Shown here: piece after piece, positions 45,035 through 57,829 of the stretch
Position numbering within the stretch: the stretch's first letter is position 1
Layout of the letters: each line of letters opens with the position of its first letter
NCBI GenBank assembly: GCA_015680685.1
Contig: MNCI01020267.1
Span: forward strand, 207,753-271,752
Direction of reading: 5' to 3'
From: Gnetum montanum
Lineage: Eukaryota > Streptophyta > Gnetopsida > Gnetales > Gnetaceae
DNA: 64,000 nt
The notes under the pieces: generated by a model
What the model was told of the DNA's origin: nothing
Database searches by the model: none
Seen by the model: the letters and a program-made list of their open reading frames with translations, nothing else
Translations under genes and position numbers: made by a program

Positions 45035-45770
45035 TATTTATTCTAGTAGTTTACACAATATTTTTTCTTATTTTAATAATTTATGGAGTTTTTAATGTTT
45101 AAATAATTTATAGCCTTTTCAATATATTTTTCCTATTTTAATAATTTATGGCCTATTTTTTCTAAACTTTGATTTATTTTGATAATTTATAGCCTAGTTT
45201 TACTAAGTTTCACTTTACTTTGATCATAAAATAAACTAAAAATAATAATTATTATTATTTAATACCAACCCCTTTATACACCATTTCATATCATTTGATA
45301 ACAGTTTTATCATTTTTCTATCATACGGTATTATTCAGAACCATTCAATGCTATTTTTCAACATTTTGATTTACATTTAACATCATTTACCCTATCTTAA
45401 CATCATTTGATCTCGTTAGGCTTCATTTTTCAATTATTTGGAATCATTTGGTATATTTTAATATCATTAAAGTATTATTCAACTTTATTTGGCATGACTT
45501 TACATGGTTTTACCCTTCTTTTGGTCCCTATTTTGCATCATTTGGCATCATTTGGCCCTTATCCCACCTTGTTTCAGCTTAATCTACCTCATTTGGCCTT
45601 TTCTACCATATTATAACCTCACTTAAGCCTCATTTTTCCTTGTTTCACTTCATGTTTCCTCTATTTGACTATGTTATACTTCATTATTATAATATTTTCA
45701 TTATTTTAACATTGTTTAACAATTATGCAATACAAATGCTAGTTAATGTACTTTTTTTAACATGCAGGAA
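45035..45770 (+). other. AT-rich spacer before RT of element C, with degenerate short repeats
   Basis: Continues the C spacer after B. From about 45280 to 45640 it consists of loosely repeated words of the type CATCATTTG(G/A)(C/T) and TTAACATCATTT. It occupies the same place relative to RT as the repeat array 32455-32655 in B. No protein recognised. Confidence 0.5.
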
Positions 45771-45777
45771 TCAATCA

Positions 45778-46880
45778 TGGATACATGGGCACATTTTGAC
45801 CTATCCTTACACTTGAATGGACCTTATGATGATTTTGAATGATCAATTGACTTACAATGCCTAGATCTTGAAGCCAAGAGCCTATTAGACCATGTAGCCT
45901 TAATAGATAAATCCCTCAAATGACCTGAGTACATAGTAAAAACTCTTAACCTCAACATCAGGGACATCGCTAAGGACTCTCTAGTTGAAATTTCCATTAC
46001 AACACACAATGATAAGGAGTAAGAAAATTAATTTCCTCATTAGAGCCTAAGATAGCCCAAGACATCACCAAGATCCTTCAGGATAATATTAAATCCTTTG
46101 CTTGTTCATACAAGGATATTCTAGGACTTGATCCATATTTAATGTAGCATAATATTATACTTAACCATAGTATCAAACTAGTTAAGAAACACATGCATAT
46201 GATTATACTAGACTAGGCCCTAGCATTTTGTGATCAGATCATGAAGCTTTACCAAGTGGGTTTCATTTGAGCTGTTAATTAGCTAGAGTGGATGTCTAAC
46301 ATAGTGATAGTCCCTAAGAAAAATGGAAGTATTCATATCTATATCAATTTCTATGACCTCAACAAGGCCACTATTAAAGATGTTTTCTCATTATCTAGTA
46401 TTTATCAACTCATTAATACTATGGCTAGACATGCCTTGTTGTCCTTTATGGATGGATTCTCAAGATATAACCAAGTTAGGATTAACCCAGAGCATCCACT
46501 CTACATAACCTTCATGATCCCTTGGAGAACCTTTTATTACATGATGATGTCATTTGGTCTAAATAATGTAGAAGTGACCTATCAATGAGTCATGACCTAC
46601 TTTTTTAGTGACTACATGCTAGGATTACTTAATGATTATATTGACAATAATGTCGTGAAGTCCAAAATAGCCACTGACCATTCACATGGTCTAAATCTAC
46701 TAGTTCAACGATGTATCAAATATGAGCCTAGACTTAATACTAAAAATTATGTATTCAACATTAAAATAGGTGAAATGCTTGGTTTCATAGTCTCTAAGGC
46801 TGGGATACATGTCGATCCTGATAAGGTTAAGATCATAACAAACCTCTCACCACCTAGCAACCTTAAGAAAATCTAAGGTT
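45778..46880 (+). pseudogene. Reverse transcriptase of element C
   Basis: Plus-strand pre-RT region (PEYIVKTLNLNI, about 45920) and RT (open 46292-46588) with MSNIVIVPKKNGSIHIYI, DLNKATIKD, ALLSFMDGFSRYNQVRI and MMMSFGLNN. The catalytic box reads YIDNNVVKS near 46640: the second Asp is Asn, compatible with a G-to-A change in a CpG. It continues through EMLGFIVSKAGIHVDPDKV to 46876. Many stops before 46290. The reading direction and order continue element C across the inserted element B. Confidence 0.82.
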
Positions 46881-46884
46881 TACA

Positions 46885-47900
46885 AAGTATATTGCAATTT
46901 ATTCATTGGTTCATCTTGAGACTTATGGATAAGTTAGAGTCCATTCAACACTTTCTTAAGAAGGAGGCTCCATATGAGTGGACTAACCAATACCAAAAAG
47001 CCTTTGATAACATTAACGAAGAATTGGTCCAATTGCCTACAATGTATCCTCCTTAGAAAGATAAGTCATTCTACATCTACCCTACAATCTCAGAGACCTC
47101 CATAGCCTCTTTGCTCTATCAAAAATGAGATGATGAAGTAGAGTTACCTATCTACTACTTGAGCATGCACTAGTTGCTTATGAGACCTAATGCAATGAGG
47201 TCAAGAAGCATTACTTAGCCATGGTCTTCTCTTTGAAAAAGTGGAGGTACTACCTCTTCAGGAGCTAAGTCAACATCATATGCAAAGACAATGTGTTGAG
47301 AGCCCTAACAATAAAAATATTAGAGAGTAGTTGTATATCCTATTGGAAAGTCATCATAGTTGAGTTTAACCTATATTGCATCTTTCAAGCCTCAAAAAAG
47401 GGTCAATCTATAACCACATAACTCACAACTTTCCCAATTGAGAACAATGCATCCATAGATCTTAAATTATGTGATGAGCATCTTAACATTATTAACAATG
47501 GGCTAAAAGGATATGAGGCTAACATGCACTTTGACAGAGCCTCAACTACTCAAGAAGGAAGTGTTGTTATTATCATAATGATACCCTCTAGTGAGATCCA
47601 ACCTTTCACTTATTGTTTCCAATTTTCATGTACTAACAACATAGTAGAATACGAAGGATTAATCAAAGGAATGATGATAGCTCATAACCTAGGAATTACA
47701 TGTTTGATGATAAAAGGTGATTCATAGCTATTCGTTAACCAAATGATCAAAGTCTATGCATGCAAGGCTAAACATTTACAATCTTATTATGATTTAGTCA
47801 AAAAAATCATGCTACAGTTTATAGATCTTGCTCTTCAATACATTCCCCTAAATTAAGAATATCATAGTTGATGTAATTTCAATCTTAGCCCTAAGTGTAA
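46885..47900 (+). pseudogene. Gypsy RNase H and archaeal-type RNase H of element C
   Basis: The first RNase H is decayed but shows FYIYPTISETS, EVKKHYLAMVF and KKWRYYLF between 47060 and 47265. The second begins MHFDRASTTQEGS at 47524 and includes NNIVEYEGLIKGM and LMIKGDS up to 47727, then a stop and the sequence matching QLVINQ. The Gly of F-D-G-A is Arg. Having both RNases H places C in the Tat lineage along with A and B. Confidence 0.78.
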
Positions 47901-47984
47901 TGTCAAATGTGTTTGCCAGCTATCTTCCTTGATGGAGAACTATGCTCTTTTCATCACACAAAACACTAAAGGTACCTCTATAGC

Positions 47985-49247
47985 CACCATTGACAATGTT
48001 CCTCAACAAGAGTGGTATGATGACATCAACTCTTACCTAATTGATGGTGAACCTCTAGAAAACCTGACTACGTCTCAAAAGGACATTGTACATAAACAAT
48101 CAAAAAAATATGTCATTATAGCCAATAACACATTATGTTAAAGGTCCTATGATGGCATATTATTAGTATGCTTGGATAAAACTAAAGCTTGTATTATATT
48201 TAAATAGGTTCATAAGGACATATCTGGAGGACATATAGGACCTAGAGCCATGGCCACAAAGATTATATAGTTAAGATATTACTGGCTCTATATAGAAAGT
48301 GATTGCCTGCACAAGGCTATGACTTGTGACACCTATCAATAGTATAGAAACTTAATACATGTGCCACTAATTGAGTTACACGTCACTTAGATCACATGAC
48401 CATTACAACAATGGTAAATCAACATAGTTGAACCAATAATGGCTAAATCGTCTAGAAGGCATAGCTTCATCATCACCACAGCCAAGTATTTTACAAAGTG
48501 GATTAAAGCTATTCCCCTGAGGAAAACAATAATGCAAAAAGTTTGTAATTTTATCTTAGATAACATAATATCTTGTTTTGGCCTATCTCTACTAATCATT
48601 ATAGATAATGAACTATAATTTAGTAGCCAAGAAATGCACACTTTTTATTAACAACTAAACATTAAGCATTCCTTTTCATCACCTTGCTATCCATAGGCTA
48701 ATGGTCAAGCTAAAGCTAGCAACAAGTTCATCATAAATCTACTTAAGAAAATTTTAAGCAATGTCAAATGCTAATTCCATGAAAAACTCTTATATTTCCT
48801 ATGGACCTATAAAACAACCTTTTGAATCATAATCAAAGTTGCCCCGTATATCCTAGTTTATGAATTGAAGTAGTTTTACCTCTTCAATTGTAGGTACCAA
48901 CCTTAAGGGTAGCTCTATCTGAATTTATCAATGATGAGTAGAATAAATAGTTGCATGCCATATACCTTGACTTAGTGGAGTAAAGATGAATACAAACACT
49001 TACCAACATACAACGATACCTAGAGAAGCAAAAATAACAACATCATCATGATATAAATAGATGGAAAGAAAGGAGACCTTGTCCTCAAGGTCATTGATAA
49101 ACATGTGGACAAATTCTTGGCCAATAAGGAAGGAAATTTCTTAGTTATCAAAGCTTATGATAATGAAGCATTCAATTGGATAGACATGGATGAGAATGAA
49201 TTAGCCAACCCAATCAACCATTCCCACCTCAAACCATATTTCATCTA
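47985..49247 (+). pseudogene. Integrase of element C
   Basis: Pieces in order: QQEWYDDINSYL, VHKDISGGHIGPRAMATKI (zinc-binding His pair, near 48210), TCDTYQ (second Cys lost), SFIITTAKYFTKWIKAIPL, IIIDNEL (D-N kept), CYP then ANGQAKASNKF (the catalytic Glu is Lys), and the tail GDLVLKVIDKHVDKFLA ending HSHLKPYFI and stop at about 49247. The order is that of a Tat integrase without chromodomain. Inactive through stops and the changed Glu. Confidence 0.8.
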
Positions 49248-50161
49248 ATGTTAACCCATTTTTTGTAGCCTTTGTTTGCTTTTTTTTACATGTTAGTTGA
49301 ACAATTAATGTTGGAAGCTTTAGTGACCTATAATAAGTAAGCCTAAATGATCCTTTTCCTTTTTTTAGCCTCCCAAAAATAATGCAAATCTTGGATGAAT
49401 CTACATAACATAACACATAGTTCACACATTCTACCAATTGTAAATAATGATGGCCTATATGCACTTGTTTCCTCATGTAACCTTTTGTAAATACATGTAT
49501 TCTTTCACTTGTTTGGTTGTCCTATTATATTTATGCTTGTAGGATGAGCCCACAGTCATTTCAAGGGTGTGATTCATCACAAATGATGAGTCACCATGTG
49601 ACTTCAATATACAAGATTCAGTTAACTTGTTCAAAATTGCCAACAATGCTTACCTCACATCATCTCTATTACCCCTCTTGAACCATAACCCCATAGCCAG
49701 ATTACATCTCCCTTACCTTGCTAATAATGAAAACTAATGCTTAACATTCATGCACCTTGGCCATGTGACATCTCCTTTGACATGCTCTATTGACCAAGTT
49801 TGCTAAATGTAACACATCTCATTTAGTAAGAAAACAAAAATTCAACATTGGAAATAAAAACTCAATGAAGGTTTTACTCCCCAAAACAAATGGGAGAAAA
49901 TGCCAAGAAATAAAAGAGGAAAATGTAGCCTCAAGTTAAGCAAGTCAATGGCTCTCTCAAAAAAAGAGAGAGAAAGCCAAGTGATCAAAAAAGGCTATTA
50001 CCAAGTGATGGTTCATCCAAACATCACTAAGTAACGAAAAAGTACAAGAACAAAGCATGAGAACCTCTTCAAATCAACAAGCATGTCACCGCCATACCAT
50101 AGCCATGATATCAACATTTAGAATTCTTTGTTATCCTATGTAACCATTTTCTAATAGCCAA
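49248..50161 (+). other. 3' leader of element C
   Basis: Non-coding. From 49540 on it is the reverse complement of 52240-51495. It should run to a polypurine tract and LTR, but at 50161 it is cut by the LTR of D, about 200 bp short of the tract when compared with D. Confidence 0.65.
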
Positions 50162-51290
50162 TGTGTAACAACAAAAAAGTTTGGTGCTGGAAAACTAAAA
50201 AATCCCATACAAAATAGTTTAACTCATAGATCCACTAGCCTTGAAAAGGATTTTTGAAGCACATTAAATGGTTTTGCAAATCATCTAAGAACTTTTAAAA
50301 AATCTATTATCAAGAATAGGAAAATATGCATAAAATTTGCAAAGAAAATAAAGCCAAAAAAATGTTGAATTTTTTATTAAATAATGTAAAAATAGTGTAA
50401 ACAAAATAAGTTTAGAGGGTACAAATTAATGGGTTTTAAAAATCTAAAAATAAAGAAATGATTTTAAAATCTAGTGTAGTATGTAGGCTATGTTCTGCAC
50501 TTGACTGCATCTTTCTGTCCACTTGATCTACACTAAAAAGGTTGTGAAAGGCCATAAAAATTCCTATTCGATTGCTACTACATGATCTTTTGACTACAAG
50601 TGTACTACAAAAATTTTTCTTTGTCAAGAGAATATTTTTAAAAGATCCTAGATATGATGCTTAATCTAGTATAAATAGGCTTTAGAACTATTGTGCTAGC
50701 ATCTATTATAGTTTTGGAGTATTACAAGGTCTTCTTGGACCAAAGTGCAACATGTGGGCTTAAAACCCAAGTGTCACATGCTACCTCACACACTGCCACA
50801 ACGTGTGTAATTGAGATGTATAGTGTGTAAAATTAAAGTCCAAATCTCACATGCTTTCCAACATGGTACCATAGCATGTGGGGCTAAAATTCATAGTGTA
50901 TGAAATTAAGGCCCAAATCCCGCATGCTACCTCACATGCTGTCATAGCATGTGGAGCTAGAATATATAGTGTGTGAGATAAAAAGGCCAATTTGTTGTAG
51001 CATGTGGAGCATTTCTAACCTCCACAAGCTAGAGTAAATGGGATTTATAACTTGTGGATCATTTTTAACCCACACAAGCTAAAGTAAATGGGATTTGATA
51101 TATGTGGACTACAAATCTCATTTTTTACATTGAAAATGGCTTAAAATTCTACTAAAACAAGCCACATGATAGGATTTTTTGTTGAAAAATAAGGTGATTA
51201 TTTCTACCTTCATACCTCCATAAAATTACAATAAAAATCTTGGCTATGGGCTTTCATTTGCAACATGAATGTTTCTTTAGGTGTGTTTCA
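50162..51290 (-). repeat. LTR of element D (C-like, minus orientation)
   Basis: 1129 bp, plus-strand ends TGTGTAAC and GTGTGTTTCA, hence TG...CA. A polypurine-tract complement follows at 51291, so this is a 3' LTR read on the minus strand. It contains words like CATGCTGTCATAGCATG (50690-51010) shared with the spacers at 15500-16860 and 23500-24770. Confidence 0.65.
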
Positions 51291-51306
51291 TTAGCTCCTC
51301 TTTGTT
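51291..51306 (-). other. Polypurine tract of element D
   Basis: Minus strand ACAAAGAGGAGCTAA directly before the LTR start TGAAACACAC; matches the tracts of A and B with two transitions. Confidence 0.65.
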
Positions 51307-52245
51307 GATGTTTCAAGGATTGACCTAAGAGACATTAATAAAGAACATGAAACACTACCACAATTTCAACACCAATGCTTCATCTTGATACTTGATTCTG
51401 TAGCTATCGAATCATGCTAAGAAGTACTCACAAAGGTAAGATAAGGTCATAATAGGATGTTGAGAGTTTGAGATCAAATAATGGATATATTGGCTATTAA
51501 AGAATGGTCACATAGGCTAATAAGGAATTTTAAATGTTGACATCATGGCTAGGGTATGATGGTGACATGCTTACTAATTTGAAGAGGTCCTCATGCTTTT
51601 CTCTGTAAATTGCTAGTTACTTAATGATGTTTGGAGAAACCAACACTTAGTAATAGGCTCCTTTGGCCACCTGGCTCTCTCCTTTTTTGAGAGAGAGAGA
51701 GAAAGAGAAAGTCATTGACCTGTTTAACTTCAAGCTACATTGGTCCCTTTTTTTGGCATTTTCTCTCTCCCCCTCCCCCCACCTCCCTTTTTTTATTTTA
51801 TTTTTATTTTTTTAGGGAGAAAAACCTTCCTTAGGTTTTCTTGCCAAGATTGAATTTCTATTTTCTCATTGAATGGGTTGTGTTACATCTAGTGAACTTA
51901 TTCGATAAAGCATGTTGAAGAAGATGTCACATGGCCACGATACATGAACATCAAACATAGGTTTTCATTATTATTAGGGTAAGGAAGCTTACAATTTTGG
52001 CTATGGGGGTGTTATGGCTTAGGAGGGGTAACAAAGATGATGTGAGGTAAGCACTATTAACAAGAGAAAGCAAGCTAACTAAATCTTATGTATTGATATC
52101 ACATGGTAACTCACCTTTATGATGAATTGTACCCCTATAATGAATCTAATCTCATCTTATGACCACAACTCTAAGAGGAAAAAAAAAGACTACATATGGT
52201 GATAAGCAAATATAGGTCAGTATATGTTACAACTAGTAGAACATG
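51307..52245 (-). other. 3' leader of element D, truncated
   Basis: Similar to the leaders of A (7626 onward) and B (27198 onward) in the first 100 bp and to the C leader in inverse. Contains a GA-rich run at 51690-51715 and a C/T-rich run at 51765-51790. The element stops where the copia-like LTR starts; its integrase is not in the window. Confidence 0.6.
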
Positions 52246-52253
52246 AGCACTTT

Positions 52254-53449
52254 TGTGGATCATTGAACTTATAAAGGTGGCAATGAATAAGTTTTCCAAA
52301 TTAAAACTTTATAAAACAAAAGCACACACACTGAATTTAACATGGTTCCCCAACTTGGGTAGTCCACACTTGAAGGATAGATCACTAGCAAACCTTCAAA
52401 CTTTGTTACTCTCAAATGTGATTGACGGGTCCACACCCTGTACAATCTTCAAGCCCTACTCTAAAGTGTTGTGTCATAGCACCAGCCACTTAACCCTACA
52501 AGGTCCTGTCAGGCTTGGAATGTGATTTCTACACCTCCACAACCTTTACAATCTTGAGCTCCACACTAGAGTATTGTGCCACAACACCAATCATCCAATC
52601 CTATAGGATCTTGAAAAGCTCATGCAAGATGTCTTCCTATAAGAATCACATCAATCCCACAAGGAAAAAGGAGAGAAAAATTAGAAGGATTAAATACAAC
52701 TCAATTTGTTGATCCTTGTACATTTAGGTATGACACACTTTACAATGAAAAAATGATGATACGATGAAGAGAAATAGAGATTACAATGATTGAAAAAATG
52801 ATTATACAATGATTACACATAAGCTTGAACCTCTTCTAATGCATATGATGTCTTCTTATATCTGCCATGTTTCAAAATCCATCTTGAAACTCATGTAATA
52901 GCTAGTTAATGGTCATTAAAGATCATGGAAGATGTCTTCTTCATGCCTCAGATGTCTTTCTAAATTTTCCTTCTATTCTAGGAAGACATCTTTGTCTAGG
53001 AAAGACATATTTTTAAAATATCCATTCTGGAAGATGTCTTTTTTTAGAGAAAGATGTCTTTTTTGAAACTAGCCTATATTCTATGAAGATGTCTTTACCT
53101 AGTGGAAGATGGCTTTACTTGAGGAAAGACTTTTTCTATTTCTTGAAGATGTCTTTCTTTAAGTTCCCTTCAATTCTACCAAGATGTCTTCTATTTTCAA
53201 GAGAAGTCTTCCTTTAACTTACTTTATCCTTTGAATTCTTTGTTCCTTGTTCATGTTCATCAAACTTCCACAATCTTTCTTATCTTGATCTCTTCATTTC
53301 TCATTTACAAACTTGATGTTCGGCATGCTTTATTGATGACAACTTTTCTTATATAGTATTTGATCCTCATCTACATTCTTTGGAATTCTTGCACATTCAT
53401 TAAGACCTTGTTGATGACCTTCTCCTTTAGCTTATCTTGGTTTTCCATG
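52254..53449 (-). repeat. copia-like LTR fragment, related to 3738-4928
   Basis: Begins TGTGGATCATTGAAC and shares with the copia relic the order of AATTAAAAC, CCCAACTTGGGTAGTCCACA, CACACCCTGTACAA and the GAAGACATCTT-type words (52840-53200). Similarity is clear over the first 700 bp and fades toward element E, which inserted at 53449/53450. No primer site or polypurine tract is seen next to it, so it may be a solo LTR or a fragment. Confidence 0.6.
53445..53449. repeat. Target site duplication of element E (left)
   Basis: CCATG, repeated at 63493-63497. Confidence 0.85.
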
Positions 53450-54270
53450 TGATTAGCAGTGAGGTACCCCTATGCCCAACCATACGAATCATAGGCATTC
53501 ACGTGGGATCCAGTAAAATTCTGTAGACTATTATTACTAAGTATGCTAGAGCTAAATAATGTGTGCATGTTGTCCATTCATTGTCTTCTCAGTCCCACTT
53601 GTGGAATGCAATTGTATGGTTAAGTGTGATTGAGGTGTAATATTTTCATTATTTTGTGTTTTATCAATTTATTCACCTAGAACAAGAATGAAAGTGAGAG
53701 TGATTGAGTGCTAGGAAACTATGATCTATTCTAGCCTAACACAAGTAACCATTCCCACTTCCCAAACACATCCTGAACTATGTGTAAACACTACTAGGTT
53801 GTCAAATGCTAACCATACATGTATGTTCGAAGGGGGTCATGCTTGTGTATTTTAATGAGTTGCTGGATTAATCAAAATTAATTGATGCATGAATAACATT
53901 AATGTAAATTTCATGAAATCACAATATATAAATTCATAAGAAAGAGAGTCTCAAGTGCTGTAAGGATGAATCAAAGAGTTCATCTTTATTGCCAACACAA
54001 TGGTGTTCAGATACATCAATGCTTGAATAAAGATCCGTTCACACTTAAATCTCCTACTGTGGGCACTTGGAAAATATTCTAACTCTGAAATGAAAAAACT
54101 ACAAGAGTTTCAATACTTGACTACCAAAAAATACTCTCAATCATGTGCTTGGGGGCTATATTTATAGACTCGGGAGTAACCCTACGATATCAAATGTACG
54201 ATATTGCATCTAGAACCACAATATCGTGGCCACTCCAATATTGGAGTGTATGAAAAAACATGATTTATCA
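53450..54270 (-). repeat. 3' LTR of element E
   Basis: 821 bp, plus-strand ends TGATTAGCAG and GATTTATCA. It carries repeated words around CGATATC/CAATATCGTGG near 54190-54240. Confidence 0.88.
54157..54167 (-). promoter_or_regulatory. TATA box of the E 3' LTR
   Basis: Minus strand CTATAAATATA; its counterpart in the 5' LTR is at 63353-63361. Confidence 0.5.
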
Positions 54271-54283
54271 CACCTCCACAACT
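54271..54283 (-). other. Polypurine tract of element E
   Basis: Minus strand AGTTGTGGAGGTG directly before the LTR start TGATAAATC. Confidence 0.7.
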
Positions 54284-56245
54284 GAATGAAAACTCATCCT
54301 TGAGTATAGAAGAGGAACAAGTCCCTTACAAAATATATTAGGAGGTGTGGACAATTCAATCGACATGTAGAGTGACACAGAGAGAATAGACAAATACAAA
54401 AGTGCCCAAGCATACAATATTACAATTGTGTACAAAATTGGGTGTTCATGATAATATGAAAGAACACCCTTAGACCCAAAGGACATCCAACCCTTCTTCG
54501 CAATAGAAGAATGAAGGTGAGGTAGAAGAGATCTAGTGATCATGAACAATCTCCTGTGAGTGATATTGCTGCATCTTCCTTTGTGAAGAAAGTCTTGCTT
54601 CCAGTCCATGCTCCCCACTATAATTACAACAAAATTAAGAATTAGTATATAAAGTGTAATAGATAATAGTTGAATACCTTGTCTCTTCAGTGATTTTATC
54701 TAGCTGATTTGTGATTGTGATAAATTGGTTGCTTGATAATGTTAGTGGGAAGACTAACTAATGGGTTAAGTAAGAGAAGCAGTTCATAAAGTTTAAAAAA
54801 AGCTTAACACAAGGAATATTGGAAAGAGGGTATAAAAATTCAAAATAATAAAAATAAGGAATTCACTAAAAATATTTGTGAAGATGCATACAATTGGATG
54901 GCATGGATGGGGTAAATAAGAAGAATTTAATTGTAACAATGTCTAAGGGTAAAGAACTTAACTTAACCAACCCAAAAGATATGCAAGTGGGTCCTCCTCA
55001 AAGCAGGCATAGGCCTTTTATGTCCTTGCATAACTTCAAACTAAGGAGTTTGTAGACTCCATGGATGATTAATGGTTCCAAAAATTTAAGTACAAAAACC
55101 CAAAAGTAACTGACTGAGAAACCCAACACATCAAACCAAAACATTGAATCAAAACATGAAACTGGTAGTGAGGTGAGGCATGAAAAGCATAGATGGAAGA
55201 GAGAGAGAATGGAATGGAGTTCCTAATTATGGTCACATGAAGTCCCATGTGGAGTTTTTGGTTAAATGATTCAGTAGGATCCATCCTCAGTCCAGACCAA
55301 AACCAACCACTTTTAGTGACTTCACATCAACATTCTAAGGCTAGTCCATCATGTGAGACACAAGAATGCTCCCACAAAACAACCACTGTTCCAAATTGGA
55401 GAGAACATAGGAAGTGAGAAAGGGCCTTAGTTAGAGGAGACAAGATAAGTCCCATAACCAGTTCTTGTAGCCCTTTTATTTCATCTAAGGGGTGTGCTTT
55501 AAATTTCCATGTTTTTTTTTAAATGGGAACCACACCATGCAAAGACCCATGACTTTTCATAGTAGTTTGTCCAAGGGGTGTGCTTTGTATCCTCATCTTT
55601 TTTTTTATGAGGACCACACAATGCAAGGACTTATTTAACTTCCTATTGTGGAATGACACAAAATGGTGAGTAGCTCATGAGAACACCCCTGCACATGGGA
55701 AACAAAAAAGCAACAAAAATATCGCATCCCTTTGAAGACACACCCTATCTAAACCTTTGATTCCTTCTTAATTCTAGAAACTACACAAGTCACCAATTTA
55801 TTAAGGTTATATTAATGAAAAAGGGACTTCACATTTCCAAAACAAGAAAAACCATAAAGTATGTGGATGATGTGGACTCATTTCCTATTACATGATAAGA
55901 AACCATATCCCAGTCATCAGTGATGACATTCAAAGTTAGAAACCAAAGATAAATAATCAAATTACAAATGAAACATACCACCATGAAGTATCACATTACC
56001 ATTGTACCTAATACCTTATTAGCAGAAAGAGTAGAGAAACACATCAAACATAAGAAGATATAAAAGTAAGTAAAAGATTATGCAATAAATATCAAATATA
56101 TTAATGATGGTGTAAAACAAAAACTTAGAAAAGATCAATAACCTGAAAAAAAAAGATGTAAAACAAATAATATAAAAACAAAAAATTATAAATCCAAAAA
56201 TGTGTAAAATAAAAAATTCAAAAGACTGAGGAGCCATGAAAAGTG
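54284..56245 (-). other. Long region between integrase and 3' LTR of E
   Basis: About 2 kb. A 116-residue open frame (54618-54268) has hydrophobic stretches but overlaps the polypurine tract, and another (56237-56019) is a Phe/Ile-rich translation of AT-rich DNA. In Athila this place can hold an env-like gene; I see no signal peptide-plus-anchor layout that would support one. Confidence 0.5.
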
Positions 56246-57700
56246 TTAGTATTGGTGGCCATCTCCCCCACCACTAGGTTGGAAGGAGGAGATCTGAAAG
56301 ATTGAGTGTGGTTGTCCATCTAGCGAGGTGTTTGTTGAGTTGGTTGGCTTGGGCTCATAGAAAGGTTTCACGTGTTGGATGTTGACTAATTGTTTCTTGT
56401 CTGGGTTGTCAGGTTCATAGATAATCATGGCCCTAAATGAAAAAGGCTCATCAATGACGTAAGGTTCTTCTCACAATGTTTAAAATTTGGTTTGTTAGGG
56501 TACATGTGCAAGATTCTAATAGAGAACCTTATCTCTTGGTTGAAACTTGACTTTTCCTATTTTGAGGTCATGGTGATTCTTGTTGAATGCTTTATGCATT
56601 TCATTGGATGATAGGGCTATTAACCAATTTTTATCTAGCAAGTTGAGGTTTATTAATCATTCTTTCTATGCTAGACTTAGATTTAGGTGAAGGTCACAGG
56701 CTGTAGAGAGTGTATGGAGCTCAAAGTAAATGGGCAGTGTTGGTAGTTTTCCATACATGAGCTCATAGGGAGAATAACCTATGGGAAGCTTCCATGTGGA
56801 GCGATAGGCCCAAAGGGCATCATTTAATTTGGTGGTCTAGTCCCTTCAATATTTGCTAATGGTGCATGTTAGAATTTTCGTAATATCTCGATTAGTAACC
56901 TCAGCTTGACCATTGGCTTGGGGTGATATGGTGTTGTGAGTTTGTGCTCAGCTCCCAAACACTACATAAGTTTTCAAAAAGTGGCACCTATAAAATGAGT
57001 TCCATTATTAGAAATTAATGCACAAGGCATACCAAACCTATTTATGATATTTTGTTGTACAAACTGAGTAGCATTGGTGAATGTACACTCGATGACAGAT
57101 GCTGCTTCTACCCACTTGGTGCAATAGTCAACTGCAACTATGATATATGCCTTTTCATTTGATAAAGGTGTGATGGGACCTAGAAAGTCAATGTTCCAAA
57201 TATTAAATGGCTCAAGAGGATGAATCCATTGCTATGGCCCCTCCATTCGAGTTGTCATTCTACCATCCCTCTAGCAATAATCACAAGCACAGACAAATTG
57301 GTGTGCATCCCTAAAGATTGTTGGCCAATAATATCCTACCAGGAGGATTTTTATGGTTGTGCATCTCCCAGCATAATGGCCCCCACAAGGGCCCTTTTTG
57401 AGCATCTTGGAGAACATGCAATTGATTTGTATCAAGGACACACAAACATACCAGGCCATTGGGACAAAATTTGTAAAGGTTCCTATTAATTTCCATGAAG
57501 TGCTTGACCTGGTAAAGAAATTGTTGTTTCTTTCTAGTGTCCAACCCTTACAGTAGTTCCTGCTTGAGTAGATAAGTGAGGATGGTATCATACCATTTTG
57601 GTTCATTGGGAATTTTTGCATTAATAGCCACTAAAAGGAGAGATTCATCAAGGAACAAATTTGATAAGGACCTCTCTTTCTCTTTGTAGTCCCATCTTAG
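56246..57700 (-). pseudogene. Integrase of element E
   Basis: Zinc-binding end in the open segment 57621-57271: PCGGHYAGR, GYYWPTIFRDAHQFV, CACDYC (H-H-C-C kept). The core is decayed; near 56920 NGQAEVTNRDI keeps the catalytic Glu region, followed by DALWAYRSTWK, GYSPYELMYGKLPTLPI near 56760. The reading ends with an open tail 56428-56246 (NIQHVKPFYEP). The first core Asp cannot be identified with certainty. Several shifts and stops. Confidence 0.78.
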
Positions 57701-57829
57701 TCATGATAGGTGGTCAACAACCACATTCTTCACACCTTTTCAATCTACCATCGTGAGATAAAACTCTTGCAAAATCATGAGCCACCATATGACATGGGGG
57801 CTCACTATCGGTTTATTCATTAGAATTGG

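Larger units (their letters stand above)
16873..50161 (+). mobile_element. Element C: plus-strand Tat/Ogre-like Ty3/gypsy element, interrupted by B
   Basis: Parts of one plus-strand element: protease (16936-17345), reverse-strand accessory gene (17979-21635), spacer (21660-24883), [element B, 24889-45029], AT-rich spacer (45035-45770), RT, two RNases H and integrase (45778-49247), and 3' leader (to 50161). The order equals that of element B, and the ATTTT duplication around B shows that B landed inside it. No gag, primer site or 5' LTR is visible: R1 directly abuts the protease. The 3' end is cut by the inverted LTR at 50162. Both element ends are therefore undefined. Confidence 0.75.
49540..52240. 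repeat. Large imperfect inverted repeat
   Basis: Arms 49540-50161 and 51495-52240, for example GCATGTCACCGCCATACC on the left against the complement of GGTATGATGGTGACATGC at about 51555 on the right. Centre is 1.33 kb, made of the D LTR and its adjoining leader. Confidence 0.8.

Noticed and set aside
54268-54618. 116-residue frame as an env-like protein of E
   Set aside because: It overlaps the polypurine tract and the LTR border and has no clear signal peptide or anchor arrangement.
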